Origin: Vibrio chagasii
GTDB taxonomy: Bacteria; Pseudomonadota; Gammaproteobacteria; Enterobacterales; Vibrionaceae
Direction of reading: 5' to 3'
Length of the DNA: 64,000 nucleotides
Assembly (NCBI RefSeq): GCF_024347355.1
Contig: NZ_AP025465.1
Location: forward strand, 1,178,001-1,242,000
Shown here: positions 9,329 through 19,312 of the stretch, piece by piece
How positions within the stretch are numbered: position 1 is the first letter of the stretch
Layout: each line of letters opens with the position of its first letter
The notes under the pieces: generated by a model
What the model was told of the DNA's origin: nothing
What the model saw: the letters and a program-made list of their open reading frames with translations, nothing else
Database searches by the model: none
Made by a program: the position numbers and the translations under genes

Positions 9329-10123
9329 TTATTTCGAAGGTTGGATTTGGGCGAGAACTCGCCCCTCTTTAGTTAGTGATGTCTTTAAAGATAGGTGTAA
9401 TGCGAGGGCCAAAGAGCAGCTCATCATCACGAAAATAGCCAACATGATGATCAGTTGATATTTAATTGCGATCATTGGCGAAGCCCCTCCAAGAATTTGT
9501 CCTGTCATCATTCCTGGTAGCGTTACTAAGCCGGTCGTAGCCATAGACGCTATAATCGGTGACATCGCTTTCTGGATCGCTGTACGTACAAAAGGTGCAG
9601 CAGCGTAGCTTGGTGCGGCTCCTAGGGCGACTGCTGCTTCATATTCTGACCTTTGGGTTTCAAAAGCACCAAACAAGTTCTGCAGTGCCACGATATTACT
9701 GCTTAAGCTATTGCCTAATAACATCCCCGCAATGGGAATAAGGTACTGCGCATTAAATAGCGGCGTCGGTTTAATAATAAAAAAGCAGATGAATAGAACA
9801 ATAGGGACACAGGTCACTGCAAGGCTAACGGCTACCGGGGCTAGCAGTAGCTTTTGGGGCAGTTTGGACTTTTCAACAATTGAGCTCGCACCCACTATTA
9901 TCATGGCGAACAACCACAATAAGTTGACCCATAAGCTATTCAAAGTGAACAGGTACTCCAAGTAAACACCAACTAGAAATAGCTGAATAGCCATGCGAAC
10001 AATGCTAATAGTGGCCTCTTTACCCAGACCTAATTTCAGTTTGTGATTAATTGCAATGGGCAGGATAAGAAGTGAGCTAAAAAACAGCAACTGCCACCAA
10101 GATATGTCTATAACGTCTTGCAT
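9329..10123 (-). CDS. fetB: FetB-type (UPF0014) ABC permease, orphan
   Basis: About 264 residues from ATG 10121-10123, which has AAGGAAG just upstream; upstream in-frame codons lack one. Seven or so membrane segments are seen, with the family core IPIAGMLLGNSLSSNIVALQ and the cytoplasmic coupling helix EAAVALGAAPSYAA that meets the ATPase. FetAB in E. coli exports iron. The FetA ATPase gene, normally adjacent, is absent on both sides (focA downstream, a 435-bp gene-free gap upstream). It must use an ATPase encoded elsewhere or act alone. Confidence 0.85.
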   Translation of the reverse strand: MQDVIDISWWQLLFFSSLLILPIAINHKLKLGLGKEATISIVRMAIQLFLVGVYLEYLFTLNSLWVNLLWLFAMIIVGASSIVEKSKLPQKLLLAPVAVSLAVTCVPIVLFICFFIIKPTPLFNAQYLIPIAGMLLGNSLSSNIVALQNLFGAFETQRSEYEAAVALGAAPSYAAAPFVRTAIQKAMSPIIASMATTGLVTLPGMMTGQILGGASPMIAIKYQLIIMLAIFVMMSCSLALALHLSLKTSLTKEGRVLAQIQPSK

Positions 10124-10558
10124 AGTGCTTCCTTTTAATTGGATACACATCATATCTGAAAGTGCCAAATGATGCATTTCAGCTCTTCAACAGTGAATTC
10201 AAAAAGTACTCAATAAATTAACAATGCGAGTACAAATTATTGGTCGTTTAAGGCATTTTTAGCTACTACTTAGTAGGTCAAACGTTAAAAACGGTTACAA
10301 TGTAGTTGCATAGATGTTGGTTTTTAACATCTTTGAAATGTACTTAATTCTTCACATTTGTTAATACTTTTTAATATGTTTCTTTAACTGAAAACAACTC
10401 TGGATGAGCTCAAAAAAGTATTGATTAGCAAGGGTTATAACGGGAGATTTCATTGAACCCTACTTTGCGTATGGTTAAAATTTGTTGTTAGATACTCAGA
10501 ACTTTAGCCCCCTAGAATGGGCTACTCGAAATTACTAAATACAAAATAGGCAAAATGT
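10124..10558. other. Intergenic region before torE
   Basis: A gene-free stretch holding the divergent promoters of fetB and torECA. Visible structure: an inverted repeat AGATGTT / AACATCT at 10312-10332 (7-nt loop), a candidate operator; and a short hairpin TAGCCC / GGGCTA at 10505-10524 in the torE leader. I do not see repeats matching the E. coli TorR box. Confidence 0.4.
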
Positions 10559-10741
10559 ATGAGTGATGTTAACAAAATTGAAACTGGCGAAAAACGCTCG
10601 CTGGAGTGGCAATCTTTCCTCTTCATTGCAGTGGTTCTCTTTCCAATATTAAGTGTTGCTTTTGTAGGTGGTTACGGCTTCCTAGTTTGGGCATTACAAG
10701 TGTTTGTATTCGGACCTCCTGGTGCTCACGGCGGCATGTAA
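10559..10741 (+). CDS. torE: TorE, small NapE/TorE-family membrane protein
   Basis: 60 residues with one membrane segment (about 20-47, SFLFIAVVLFPILSVAFVGG) and a short C-terminal tail ending GGM, typical of NapE/TorE. It stands directly ahead of torC and torA, the torECA order known from Shewanella and Vibrio. The exact role in TMAO respiration is unclear. Confidence 0.9.
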   Translation: MSDVNKIETGEKRSLEWQSFLFIAVVLFPILSVAFVGGYGFLVWALQVFVFGPPGAHGGM

Positions 10742-10791
10742 TGCCCTCTAGTAACAACAATTTTTAAAATCAATATTTAAGAGAGCTAAAC

Positions 10792-11973
10792 ATGAAATCA
10801 TTTTTAGTTAAATTATGGCGCACTATGACTCGCCCAGCAGTACACATCAGTTTGGGTGTACTAACTATGGGTGGCTTTATCGCCGGTGTTATTTTCTGGG
10901 GCGGTTTCAATACAGCGCTAGAACACACAAATACAGAAGAGTTCTGTGTAAGCTGTCACACCATGCGTGACAACGTATACGTAGAGCTACAAGAAACGGT
11001 TCACTGGAAAAACACTTCTGGTGTGCGTGCTACTTGTCCTGACTGTCACGTTCCACATGAATGGACAGCAAAGATCGCACGTAAGATGCAAGCATCTAAA
11101 GAAGTATTCGCTCAAGTATTTGGTGATCTAGACACGCCAGAGAAATTCGAAGCTCGTCGTATTGAATTGGCTAAACACGAATGGGACCGTTTCTCTTCGA
11201 ACAAGTCTCTAGAGTGTAAAAACTGCCACAACTACGATTCAATGGATTTCGAGAACATGCGCCCAACAGCGCGTATTCAAATGAAGAACGCAGCAGAGCG
11301 TGATCAAAGCTGTGTTGACTGTCACAAAGGTATTGCTCACAACCTTCCATTAGATATGGAATCGGCTAGTGGTATCGTTGGTGAGCTTGAGCAAGTTGCT
11401 AGCAGCACTTCTTACTCTAATGGTTCAGACGTGATTTCAATTCGTCACCTTCCAATGTACACGGATGAGACTGCAACCGTTGAAGCGGGTCTACTAAGCC
11501 CTGCAAGTAAAGTTGCTGTGATCGATGAGAAAGGCGACATGATCAAGATTCAAATCGACGGTTGGCGTAAAGCGAAAGGCTTCGGACGTGTAATCCAAGA
11601 AGACTTCGGTATGAACATCTCAACAGCGATCTTGACGAAAGAAGTATCTCAAAGTGACGTAATCACTGTTGGCGAGAAGAAAGAAGATGAGCTAACTGGC
11701 CTTCCATGGGAAGAAGTTAACCTAGCACTTTGGATGAAGAAAGAGTCTATGGTTGATAACTTCGATCCAATCTGGAACGCCGCTGGTCAAGCGTATCAAT
11801 CTAACTGTTCAACTTGTCACTCACAACCAGATGAAGCGCACTTCAGTGCTAACGGTTGGGTAGGCATGCTAGATGGTATGATTGCATTCGTTAACTTCGA
11901 TACAGATACAGAAGCATTGGTTCTTAAGTATCTACAGAAGCACTCATCAGATTTTTCTGAAGGCCATCACTAA
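10792..11973 (+). CDS. torC: Pentaheme c-type cytochrome TorC
   Basis: 393 residues. An N-terminal membrane anchor (about 18-38) is followed by a NapC/NirT-type tetraheme domain with CxxCH at 52-56, 82-86, 142-146 and 174-178, and a separate C-terminal domain with a fifth heme site (CSTCH, 339-343). It passes electrons from the menaquinol pool to the periplasmic reductase TorA. GAGAGC lies upstream of the ATG, and the gene is 24 nt before torA. Confidence 0.96.
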   Translation: MKSFLVKLWRTMTRPAVHISLGVLTMGGFIAGVIFWGGFNTALEHTNTEEFCVSCHTMRDNVYVELQETVHWKNTSGVRATCPDCHVPHEWTAKIARKMQASKEVFAQVFGDLDTPEKFEARRIELAKHEWDRFSSNKSLECKNCHNYDSMDFENMRPTARIQMKNAAERDQSCVDCHKGIAHNLPLDMESASGIVGELEQVASSTSYSNGSDVISIRHLPMYTDETATVEAGLLSPASKVAVIDEKGDMIKIQIDGWRKAKGFGRVIQEDFGMNISTAILTKEVSQSDVITVGEKKEDELTGLPWEEVNLALWMKKESMVDNFDPIWNAAGQAYQSNCSTCHSQPDEAHFSANGWVGMLDGMIAFVNFDTDTEALVLKYLQKHSSDFSEGHH

Positions 11974-11997
11974 TAAGACGTCAATTGGAGTAACACA

Positions 11998-14460
11998 ATG
12001 GCAATTACAAGAAGAAGTTTTCTGAAAGGTGTCGCAACGACGAGTGCGGCATCGGTTATCGGTCCAAGCTTATTGGCGTCGGCTTCAGCATCTGCTGCAG
12101 AAACAGACGGCACATGGAAAGTCTCTGGTTCTCACTGGGGTGCATTCCGAGCTCGCGTTTACGCGGGTAAAGTACAAGAAATTAAACCTTTAGAAATCGA
12201 TCAACACCCAACAGAGATGTTGAAAGGTATTAAAGGTATTATCTACAGCCCATCTCGTGTGCGTTACCCAATGGTTCGCCTAGATTGGTTTAAGAAGCAC
12301 AAATACAGCGCTGACACGCGTGGTAACAACCGCTTTATTCGTGTGACTTGGGATGAGGCACTAGACCTTGTTTACCGCGAACTAGAGCGCGTACAGAAAG
12401 ATTACGGTCCATGGGCGCTTCACACTGGTCAAACTGGTTGGAGACAAACTGGTCAGTTCCACAGCTGTACTAACCACATGCAACGTGCAATGGCACTTCA
12501 CGGTTACTCTGTGAAGAAAATCGGTGACTACTCAACAGGTGCTGGTCAAACGATCATGCCTTACGTGCTGGGTTCTACTGAAGTTTACGCACAAGGTACA
12601 TCTTGGGAACTTATCCTAGAAAACAGTGACAACATTGTTCTTTGGGGTAACGATCCAGTTAAAAACCTTCAAGTAGGTTGGACATGTGAGACTCACGAGT
12701 CTTTCGCATACCTAGAACAGCTGAAAGAGAAAGTTGCTAAGAAAGAAATCAACGTTGTTTCTGTTGACCCTGTTAAGAACAAAACAGGCCGTTACCTAGA
12801 AAACGAGCAGTTCTACATCAACCCACAAACTGACGTGGCGTTCATGCTTGGTGTTGCTCACGTACTTTACAATGAAGGTCTATACGACAAGAAGTTCATC
12901 GAAACTTACTGTCTAGGTTTTGAAGACTTCATCAAGTACGTTCAAGGTGAAACGAAAGATAAAGTTGAGAAGACTCCAGAGTGGGCTTCTGCTATCTGTG
13001 GCGCTAGCGCGGATTCTATCCGTGACTTCGCTAAGATGTTGGTTAACGGTCGTACACAAATTCTTGTTGGTTGGAGTATCCAGCGTCAACAACACGGTGA
13101 GCAGCCTTACTGGATGTGTGCAGTTATCGCAGCAATGGTTGGTCAAATTGGTCTACCTGGCGGTGGTATCTCTTACGGTCACCACTACTCTGGTATCGGT
13201 GTATCTTCAACTGGTTTCGCTGCTCCGGGTTCTTTCCCGCTGAACATCGACCAAGGTCAGAAACCTAAGTACACAAACACAGATTACAACGGTTACAGCC
13301 GCGTAATCCCAGTTGCTCGTTGGGTTGATAGCTTGCTAGAGCCTGGTAAGAAGATCAAAGCGAATGGCGCAACGGTAACACTGCCTGATATTAAGATGAT
13401 GGTATTCAGTGGTAACAACCCGTGGCACCACCACCAAGATCGCAACAAGATGCGTAAAGCATTCAAGAGCCTACAAACTGTAGTTGCTGTTGATTTCGCT
13501 TGGACTGCAACTTGTCGTCACTCTGACATCGTGCTTCCAGCATGTACTCAGTGGGAACGTAACGATATCGATGGTTACGGCGCATACTCAGGCCGTGGTT
13601 TGATCGCGATGCATAAACTAGTGGATCCTCTGTTCCAGTCTAAGACTGACTTCGAGATCATGTCTAGCCTAACTAAACGTTGGGGTCGTTACGACGATTA
13701 CACGCGTGGTATGGACGAAATGCAGTGGGTTAAATCTCTGTACGACGAATGTCGCGCAGCAAACGAAGGCAGCTTCGAAATGCCTGAGTTCGCTGAGTTC
13801 TGGGAAAAAGGCTTCCTAGACTTCGGTAAAGGTAAGCCATGGACTCGTCACGCTTCATTCCGTGAAGACCCAGAGATCAACGCATTAGGTACACCTTCTG
13901 GTTTCATCGAAATCACAAGCCGTACTGTTGGCAACATGGGTTACGAGCACTGTCAGGAACACCCAATGTGGTTCGAGAAATCTGAACGTTCACACGGTGG
14001 TCCAGGCTCTGACAAACACCCGTACTGGCTACAATCTTGTCACCCAGACAAGCGTCTTCACTCTCAGATGTGTGAATCTGAAGAGTGGCGTGCGACTTAC
14101 GCGGTACAAGGCCGTGAGCCAATCTACATCAACCCAGTTGATGCTAAGAAGAAAGGCATCAAAGACGGTGACGTAGTACGTGTGTTCAACGACCGTGGTC
14201 AACTACTAGCAGGTGCTGTTCTAATGGATAGCTACGCTCCTGGTGTTGTACGTATCGAAGAAGGCGCTTGGTACGGCCCGATCAACGAGAAAGTGGGCGC
14301 GCTAGATACATACGGCGATCCAAATACACTAACTCAAGACATCGGTACTTCTGAGCTAGCTCAAGCGACGTCAGCAAACACATGTTTGGTCGACTTCGAG
14401 AAGTTCCAAGGCAAACTGCCTCCAGTAACTTCATTCGGTGGCCCAATCGAAGTTTCTTAA
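11998..14460 (+). CDS. torA: Trimethylamine-N-oxide reductase TorA
   Basis: 820 residues. A twin-arginine signal (TRRSFLKG, residues 4-11) ends in an Ala-rich stretch, so the folded molybdenum enzyme is exported by Tat. The molybdopterin oxidoreductase domain follows, with the DMSO-reductase-family serine-ligand region (GDYSTGAGQ) and a C-terminal molydopterin-dinucleotide-binding domain. It reduces TMAO to TMA in the periplasm as an anaerobic respiratory step and takes electrons from TorC. The chaperone gene torD and the torRST regulators are not adjacent. Confidence 0.97.
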   Translation: MAITRRSFLKGVATTSAASVIGPSLLASASASAAETDGTWKVSGSHWGAFRARVYAGKVQEIKPLEIDQHPTEMLKGIKGIIYSPSRVRYPMVRLDWFKKHKYSADTRGNNRFIRVTWDEALDLVYRELERVQKDYGPWALHTGQTGWRQTGQFHSCTNHMQRAMALHGYSVKKIGDYSTGAGQTIMPYVLGSTEVYAQGTSWELILENSDNIVLWGNDPVKNLQVGWTCETHESFAYLEQLKEKVAKKEINVVSVDPVKNKTGRYLENEQFYINPQTDVAFMLGVAHVLYNEGLYDKKFIETYCLGFEDFIKYVQGETKDKVEKTPEWASAICGASADSIRDFAKMLVNGRTQILVGWSIQRQQHGEQPYWMCAVIAAMVGQIGLPGGGISYGHHYSGIGVSSTGFAAPGSFPLNIDQGQKPKYTNTDYNGYSRVIPVARWVDSLLEPGKKIKANGATVTLPDIKMMVFSGNNPWHHHQDRNKMRKAFKSLQTVVAVDFAWTATCRHSDIVLPACTQWERNDIDGYGAYSGRGLIAMHKLVDPLFQSKTDFEIMSSLTKRWGRYDDYTRGMDEMQWVKSLYDECRAANEGSFEMPEFAEFWEKGFLDFGKGKPWTRHASFREDPEINALGTPSGFIEITSRTVGNMGYEHCQEHPMWFEKSERSHGGPGSDKHPYWLQSCHPDKRLHSQMCESEEWRATYAVQGREPIYINPVDAKKKGIKDGDVVRVFNDRGQLLAGAVLMDSYAPGVVRIEEGAWYGPINEKVGALDTYGDPNTLTQDIGTSELAQATSANTCLVDFEKFQGKLPPVTSFGGPIEVS

Positions 14461-14496
14461 GCATCTCGCTTAAAAGCTAAGATTAAAGCTTGAATT

Positions 14497-14530
14497 AAAG
14501 CCCCTGTAAGCACTCTTACAGGGGCTTTTT
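14497..14530 (+). terminator. Intrinsic terminator of torECA
   Basis: A 14-bp perfect stem (AAAGCCCCTGTAAG / CTTACAGGGGCTTT), 4-nt loop and T run, 37 nt after torA. Confidence 0.95.
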
Positions 14531-14684
14531 GTATTTTATCTACTGAACCTTGTATTTACGGTCAATCAACTGTGTAGCGCGTTTAGAAGCGTATTGAGGG
14601 GGAGCTAGTAACTGTATAGGTTAGAGGGCGTTTACAAATAAGAGCGGTGGAGAGTAGGGATTAGAGTGACCAAGGGTTAGAAAG

Positions 14685-14712
14685 CAAAAAGGTCGATACC
14701 AAGTACCGACCT
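14685..14712 (-). terminator. Intrinsic terminator of mneA
   Basis: Minus-strand stem AGGTCGGTAC / GTATCGACCT (one mismatch, 3-nt loop) followed by TTTTT, just past the mneA stop. Confidence 0.75.
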
Positions 14713-14739
14713 AAATAGGGACTTATCGAGCTTTGAGAT

Positions 14740-15954
14740 CTAAACCTCGAACATAAACCAATATCCGTATGCGCAGATTAATGCGGGCGCACTAGAGTAC
14801 AACGTAGCGACTAATGCAGCTTTAGGTGCCATTGCAATGGCAGGGAATAGGGCATCACCATCATTTGAAATTGCATTACCTATCTGTGCAGAAAGTGGAA
14901 GCGCACCTGAAAGGTAAAGGCTAGTCACCAATAATTGTGGCCCACAGCCCGGTAGCAAACCCATCAGGACTCCAGCCAGGGGGAGCATAATTCCCCAGCT
15001 TGAGAATAGCGTCTCAAAATCAACATTTGCTATCACAGAACCAAACTCAAAGAACAAAAAGGCAACCACCACCCAAGCGGTAACAAAGTTTGTGTCCTGA
15101 GCGGTCTTTTGAAGTGGGTGAGAGCCGACACACTTTTCATCTTCACTTACCGCCGATTTGTAATCTTCAATCTCGCGAGTTAGCCCCCAAAGAAACATTG
15201 AGCTAATCAACAGAATTGCGCCGACCCATTCCATAGACATCTCGGGTAAGGCGAGCAGTTCGTTGACATCAACTTGAAAAGAGCCAAGTAGGGCAACCGC
15301 TGCTCCAGGAATAATTAGAACCGACCAAAGGTAGCCTTGCAGGTTAATCGCTTTTTTAGACACCGCTTCTTTGGTCTGAGATTGAGACGAACAGTTAGCG
15401 GCAGATACATTTGTCTCAGCTTGTTTTGGGCGTAAGAAATCATCGGCATGGAATAGGTTAATGATTCGGCCTGACGCAGTACCAACAATGACCCCCATCG
15501 CCATCATAGCTAATCCCGTTTTTGGCTCGCTGGCGATAAGTAGAAAGGCAGCATCACCCATAGTGGATACGAGCACGGCGACGACAGCGCCAAACCCGAG
15601 CTTACCTGAAATAAACTGAGTGGTTACTACGATTGCGCCACCACAGCCGGGTAGGGCACCCATTAAGGCGGCGAACACAACTTGGTTAGAGCGAGACTGA
15701 TGGACCAGCTTGCTGAATACGTTGTCTTTGTTGATGTAAAGACTCAACCAGTGGTAGACCGCTAGGGTTAAAGCGACATAACAAGATACCGCCCAGAAGG
15801 CGTCTGATAATGTGGTTACGGTCAATTCACGCGTTGCAGGTGCCGCGACCAAAGCTGCTAATGAAATAGGTAACAGTAGGCGCTTGAATGAGAGTGAAAA
15901 CTGAGTTGTTTTCGAAGCGCGACTGCTTGGTAATAAAGAGATTAGTCGGTCCAT
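14740..15954 (-). CDS. mneA: Manganese exporter MneA (ArsP_2-type 10-TM protein)
   Basis: 404 residues with about ten membrane segments in two similar halves. Each half carries a PGCG motif (102-105 and about 340) followed by a T-x-(F/L)-x-S-G helix and a GDA motif (STMGDAAFL; NDGDALFP), where acidic residues in the membrane suit cation transport. A hydrophilic loop separates the halves. This is the family of V. cholerae MneA, which exports Mn2+. It is divergent from the Mn-dependent pyrophosphatase gene, and a Fur-box-like palindrome lies 44-58 nt before its start. A related heavy-metal substrate cannot be excluded from sequence. Confidence 0.8.
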   Translation of the reverse strand: MDRLISLLPSSRASKTTQFSLSFKRLLLPISLAALVAAPATRELTVTTLSDAFWAVSCYVALTLAVYHWLSLYINKDNVFSKLVHQSRSNQVVFAALMGALPGCGGAIVVTTQFISGKLGFGAVVAVLVSTMGDAAFLLIASEPKTGLAMMAMGVIVGTASGRIINLFHADDFLRPKQAETNVSAANCSSQSQTKEAVSKKAINLQGYLWSVLIIPGAAVALLGSFQVDVNELLALPEMSMEWVGAILLISSMFLWGLTREIEDYKSAVSEDEKCVGSHPLQKTAQDTNFVTAWVVVAFLFFEFGSVIANVDFETLFSSWGIMLPLAGVLMGLLPGCGPQLLVTSLYLSGALPLSAQIGNAISNDGDALFPAIAMAPKAALVATLYSSAPALICAYGYWFMFEV

Positions 15955-15997
15955 AGGTGTTACTCAAAATAGATGTCTTAGGATTAATATATACGAA

Positions 15998-16012
15998 TGA
16001 TAATAATTATCA
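15998..16012. promoter_or_regulatory. Fur-box-like operator before mneA
   Basis: TGATAATAATTATCA is a perfect 7-1-7 inverted repeat equal to the Fur core consensus. It starts 44 nt upstream of the mneA start and 145 nt before divergent ppaC, so mneA is the likelier target. Confidence 0.65.
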
Positions 16013-16156
16013 ATTGCATCTTTGTTTTTTTTATCTATTCTGGATGTGGGAGAAACCGACGAAACATGACCAATCTAAAAAAATAGGGTAAAGTATGCCT
16101 AATAAAAGAGAGGCTCTATAGGTAGAGTCGTAATTGTTAGTGTAATAGGAAGAAAC

Positions 16157-17062
16157 ATGATTTTAGTTGTTGGTCACAAAAACCCTGATAGTGACAGTAT
16201 TTGTAGTGCGTTAGTTGCAACTGAGCTTCTTAAAGCTCGTGGCGAGGAAGCGACACCAATTCGCCAAGGCGAGATCAACCGCGAAACTCAACACATTCTT
16301 GAAGTTGCTGGTGCAGACATGCCAGAACTTCGTACTTCTGTTGCTGGTGAGAAAATCTGGCTAGTAGACTACTCAGATCTAGCACAAGCACCAGATGATG
16401 TTGCTGATGCAGAGATCCTAGGTATTGTCGATCACCACCGTCTAGGCGACGTGATGACAGTAAACCCTATGGAAGCTTGGATCTGGCCTGTTGGTTGTAC
16501 AAACACAGTACTTTTCAACATGTTCAAGATTGAAGGTCACGCTATCTCTCAACAAATCGCTAAGCTAATGATGTCTGCAATCCTTTCAGACACTGTTGGT
16601 TTCGCATCTCCAACTTGTACTCAAAAAGACAAAGACGCGGTTGCTGAACTTGCTGAAATCGCTGGCGTAGAAGACGTTGATGCATTCATCAAAGCACTTC
16701 TAATCGCTAAAACAAACATCGAAGGTCTATCTGCTGCACAACTAGTAGAAAAAGACCTTAAAGGCTACCCATTCAACGGTCGCGATGTTGTTGTTGGTCA
16801 AGTTGAGCTTGCGACTCTTGAGCAAGTTGACGGCATGATCGAAGCGCTTGAAGCGGATCTTGAAGAGCGTTGTGAGAAAGACGGTCTAGCATTTGCAGCT
16901 GTAATGCTAACTGACATCACTACTGCTCAAACTCGCCTTCTTTACAAAGGTGAATGGGCTGAGAAATTGGTTAAGCACGAAAAAGACGGCATGCTAATGA
17001 TGGAAAACACGTTGAGCCGTAAGAAGCAAGGCTGGCCTTGGCTACAAGGTGAGCTTGTTTAA
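16157..17062 (+). CDS. ppaC: Manganese-dependent inorganic pyrophosphatase (family II)
   Basis: 301 residues of the DHH phosphoesterase superfamily. Metal-binding motifs GHKNPDSDS (6-14) and DHH (92-94) are present, with the C-terminal DHHA2 domain and its SRKKQ phosphate-binding motif near residue 289. It splits pyrophosphate to two phosphates in the cytoplasm and prefers Mn2+. AGGAAG precedes the ATG. It is divergent from a manganese exporter gene. Confidence 0.97.
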   Translation: MILVVGHKNPDSDSICSALVATELLKARGEEATPIRQGEINRETQHILEVAGADMPELRTSVAGEKIWLVDYSDLAQAPDDVADAEILGIVDHHRLGDVMTVNPMEAWIWPVGCTNTVLFNMFKIEGHAISQQIAKLMMSAILSDTVGFASPTCTQKDKDAVAELAEIAGVEDVDAFIKALLIAKTNIEGLSAAQLVEKDLKGYPFNGRDVVVGQVELATLEQVDGMIEALEADLEERCEKDGLAFAAVMLTDITTAQTRLLYKGEWAEKLVKHEKDGMLMMENTLSRKKQGWPWLQGELV

Positions 17063-17080
17063 TCAAGTCACTTAATAATA

Positions 17081-17109
17081 AACGCCTGCTAAATTTAGCA
17101 GGCGTTTTT
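17081..17109 (+). terminator. Intrinsic terminator of ppaC
   Basis: Inverted repeat AACGCCTGCTAAA / TTTAGCAGGCGTT with a T run, 19 nt after ppaC. Confidence 0.92.
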
Positions 17110-17212
17110 CTTTGAAGTGAGCACTTTTCTTCATCGATAATATTTGCAGTTAAAAGCACTCTGCATAAAATAACTTTAAGCGCAAAGTTACTGACTAAAG
17201 TAGGAAATTAAG

Positions 17213-17602
17213 ATGACTACACAGCTAGACGATAAAAGAATCGCAGAAATCAATAAGTATACGGGTGAGCAACGCCTAAAGTACTGTGTGAAAGAAATCG
17301 TAGCAAACCGTGAAGTATGGATCTTAACCGATGAGCACGGTTGTGTAATGCTAAACACAGAAGACGAAGATTGCGTACCTGTATGGCCAAATCAAGAGTT
17401 TGCTGAGTCATGGGCGACAGGTGACTGGGCTGAGTGTAAGGCTGAGTCTATCTCATTAAACAAATGGCACAGCCGCTGGACAAATGGCCTAGAAGACGAC
17501 GAACTTGCTGTGGTTGTATTCCCTAATGAGCAAGAAGAAGGCGTTATCCTGTTCCCTGATGAATTCGACTTCGAGCTGAAAAAACAGGCTGCTAAGCGCT
17601 AG
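17213..17602 (+). CDS. DUF2750 family protein
   Basis: 129 residues, acidic and soluble. The pattern YCVKEIVANREVWILTDE, VWPNQEFAESWA and a late VVVFPN / LFPDEFDFEL is that of DUF2750. The function is unknown. It is a single gene with AGGAAATTAAG before the ATG, directly after the ppaC terminator. Confidence 0.8.
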   Translation: MTTQLDDKRIAEINKYTGEQRLKYCVKEIVANREVWILTDEHGCVMLNTEDEDCVPVWPNQEFAESWATGDWAECKAESISLNKWHSRWTNGLEDDELAVVVFPNEQEEGVILFPDEFDFELKKQAAKR

Positions 17603-17632
17603 TTCTTTCGTCATACCGTAACATCGTAAGTC

Positions 17633-17657
17633 AGCGCTGCCTTTCTTAGGTAGCGCT
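17633..17657. terminator. Hairpin between convergent genes (weak terminator)
   Basis: A 10-pair stem AGCGCTGCCT / AGGTAGCGCT (one G-T pair) with a 5-nt loop lies between the DUF2750 and DUF2927 genes. It has no good T run on either side. Confidence 0.45.
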
Positions 17658-17700
17658 ATCATTCAATTATCCCATCTAAGTTGCTTCCAACTTGTATTCG

Positions 17701-18501
17701 TCAATATCCAATCAACTGATACAAGGGTGCTTGCTGTGCGGCTTTAGAAGCTTGTTGAAGCACACCTGTTTTGCTGTATCTCCTGAGTATCTTTCGAACG
17801 CTAGGTTTTACTTCAGATTTTGTCATTCCAGCTTTTAGTTCTGGTTCATACAATAGTTGCAGTAGCACTACATCTAACGGCGATAATAAGTCTTCTGGCG
17901 TGTGGTCGTTGAAAATAGAAGGGTAGGCTTTATCTGAATCATTGGGCAGGCCTAGAACCTGAGTGATCTCTTCTACGATACAGGCGACGAGCTTGCCTCG
18001 AGATCTTGCCTGATCTACGGGAATTACAATCCCAGCGTAAACAATCTCACCTTGAGAATTGGTTCGATAACCCGCCGTACAGATGGCGCTATTTAAATGC
18101 TGAGTTGATTTGAGCTTGAGTACTGATTTCGCCTCAGACAACCACTGACTCTGCCTCGTGTATATCCACTTAACGTTCGCTTCAGACTCTTTATCGACGA
18201 GTGAGATAGGATGCTGGGTCACTTGAGCTAAGTGTTGGATATGCAGCTCTGCGAGTTCTTGATGAAGCTCTTTATCGCCGACACGATGGTCAATCCAAAT
18301 TTTGATCGGTTGCTGCCATTTGGCGAGTGGTTTTGTTCCTGAGGAGTATTCGTGTTGCAGTGCCACGTTATAAAACGCGGTTTCTATGAAGGCTTTATCT
18401 AACCAAGTAAGCGGTGTGCTTGCCGCTTTAAATGAGAGGCTAACAAGCAAGAGGGGAAGCATTGTAGCAGCTCGTAACATACTTTCCCTCCTACTGAACA
18501 T
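17701..18501 (-). CDS. DUF2927 secreted protein
   Basis: 266 residues. A signal peptide (about 1-27, LRAATMLPLLLVSLSFKAAS) is followed by the DUF2927 pattern: an N-terminal FIETAFYNV, IKIWIDHR and the conserved CIVEEITQVLGLPND (EE-TQ-LGL core), then SPLDVVLLQLLYEPEL. The EExxQ-type helix recalls metzincin-like proteins, but no full HExxH is present. It starts 28 nt after sapF, so it probably belongs to the sap transcription unit. Confidence 0.72.
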   Translation of the reverse strand: MFSRRESMLRAATMLPLLLVSLSFKAASTPLTWLDKAFIETAFYNVALQHEYSSGTKPLAKWQQPIKIWIDHRVGDKELHQELAELHIQHLAQVTQHPISLVDKESEANVKWIYTRQSQWLSEAKSVLKLKSTQHLNSAICTAGYRTNSQGEIVYAGIVIPVDQARSRGKLVACIVEEITQVLGLPNDSDKAYPSIFNDHTPEDLLSPLDVVLLQLLYEPELKAGMTKSEVKPSVRKILRRYSKTGVLQQASKAAQQAPLYQLIGY

Positions 18502-18529
18502 AGCGTGGTTCTAGCTTAGTCGTTTCAGC

Positions 18530-19312
18530 TTAGTGGTTTGGCGCTTTGGAGAAATGGCTCTCAACCAGTCTTTGGGTGATTTGGTGACCTGGGTTGGTTA
18601 ACACTTCATCGGTGTCTCCGCTCTCAACCACATCACCTTCGTGCATCACGATGATCTTATCGGTGATGTGCTTAACAATGCCAAGGTGTTGAGATACGTA
18701 GACGAAGGATACGCCCATCTCTTCTTGAAGTTCTAAGAATAGGTTGATGATCTGAGAACGCATTGCCATATCTAGACCGTTCAGAGCTTCGTCAGCGACA
18801 ATGATTGATGGCTGAAGTATCAGGGCGCGAGCTAGACAAACTCTTTGTTTCTGGCCCGCTGCAAGCATCTGAGGGTAGAAGTAAGCATGCTCTGGTAGAA
18901 GACCTACACGTAATAGTGTGTCCTTTACACGGCGCATACGGGCTTCTGGCGGCATGTTGGTGTTTCGCTTCAGTGGACCTTCCAGAATACGGCCAATCTG
19001 AATACGCGGGTTAAGCGATGTGTTGGGATCTTGGAAGATCATGCGAATCAACTTACAGCGAGTCGAATAGTCTTTATGCTCTAGCTTTTCACCGTTTACA
19101 CGAATCTCACCCGCAGTCGGTTCTACCATGCCTGCTAGCATTCTTGCTAACGTCGATTTACCAGAGCCGTTTTGACCAATAAAGCCGATCGTTTGGCCTG
19201 CTTCAAGCGTAAAGCTTACCGGCTTCACCGCTTGATGAATCTTTTTACGGAAAAGACCAGAGCGAGTCGTAAAGTCTTTGGATAATTCACTGACTTCTAA
19301 TAATGCACTCAT
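18530..19312 (-). CDS. sapF: Sap peptide ABC transporter, ATPase SapF
   Basis: 260 residues with Walker [10 protein letters not shown], a signature region [14 protein letters not shown], and Walker [13 protein letters not shown]. The signature begins AAGQ rather than LSGGQ, as is seen in SapF. It pairs with SapD to drive the transporter. Its start overlaps the sapD stop by 4 nt (ATGA type). Confidence 0.92.
   Translation of the reverse strand: MSALLEVSELSKDFTTRSGLFRKKIHQAVKPVSFTLEAGQTIGFIGQNGSGKSTLARMLAGMVEPTAGEIRVNGEKLEHKDYSTRCKLIRMIFQDPNTSLNPRIQIGRILEGPLKRNTNMPPEARMRRVKDTLLRVGLLPEHAYFYPQMLAAGQKQRVCLARALILQPSIIVADEALNGLDMAMRSQIINLFLELQEEMGVSFVYVSQHLGIVKHITDKIIVMHEGDVVESGDTDEVLTNPGHQITQRLVESHFSKAPNH

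Noticed and set aside
10330..10360. CRP-like site AAATGT...CACATTT upstream of torE
   Set aside because: The half-sites are separated by two bases more than the CRP consensus allows and the left half lacks GTGA.
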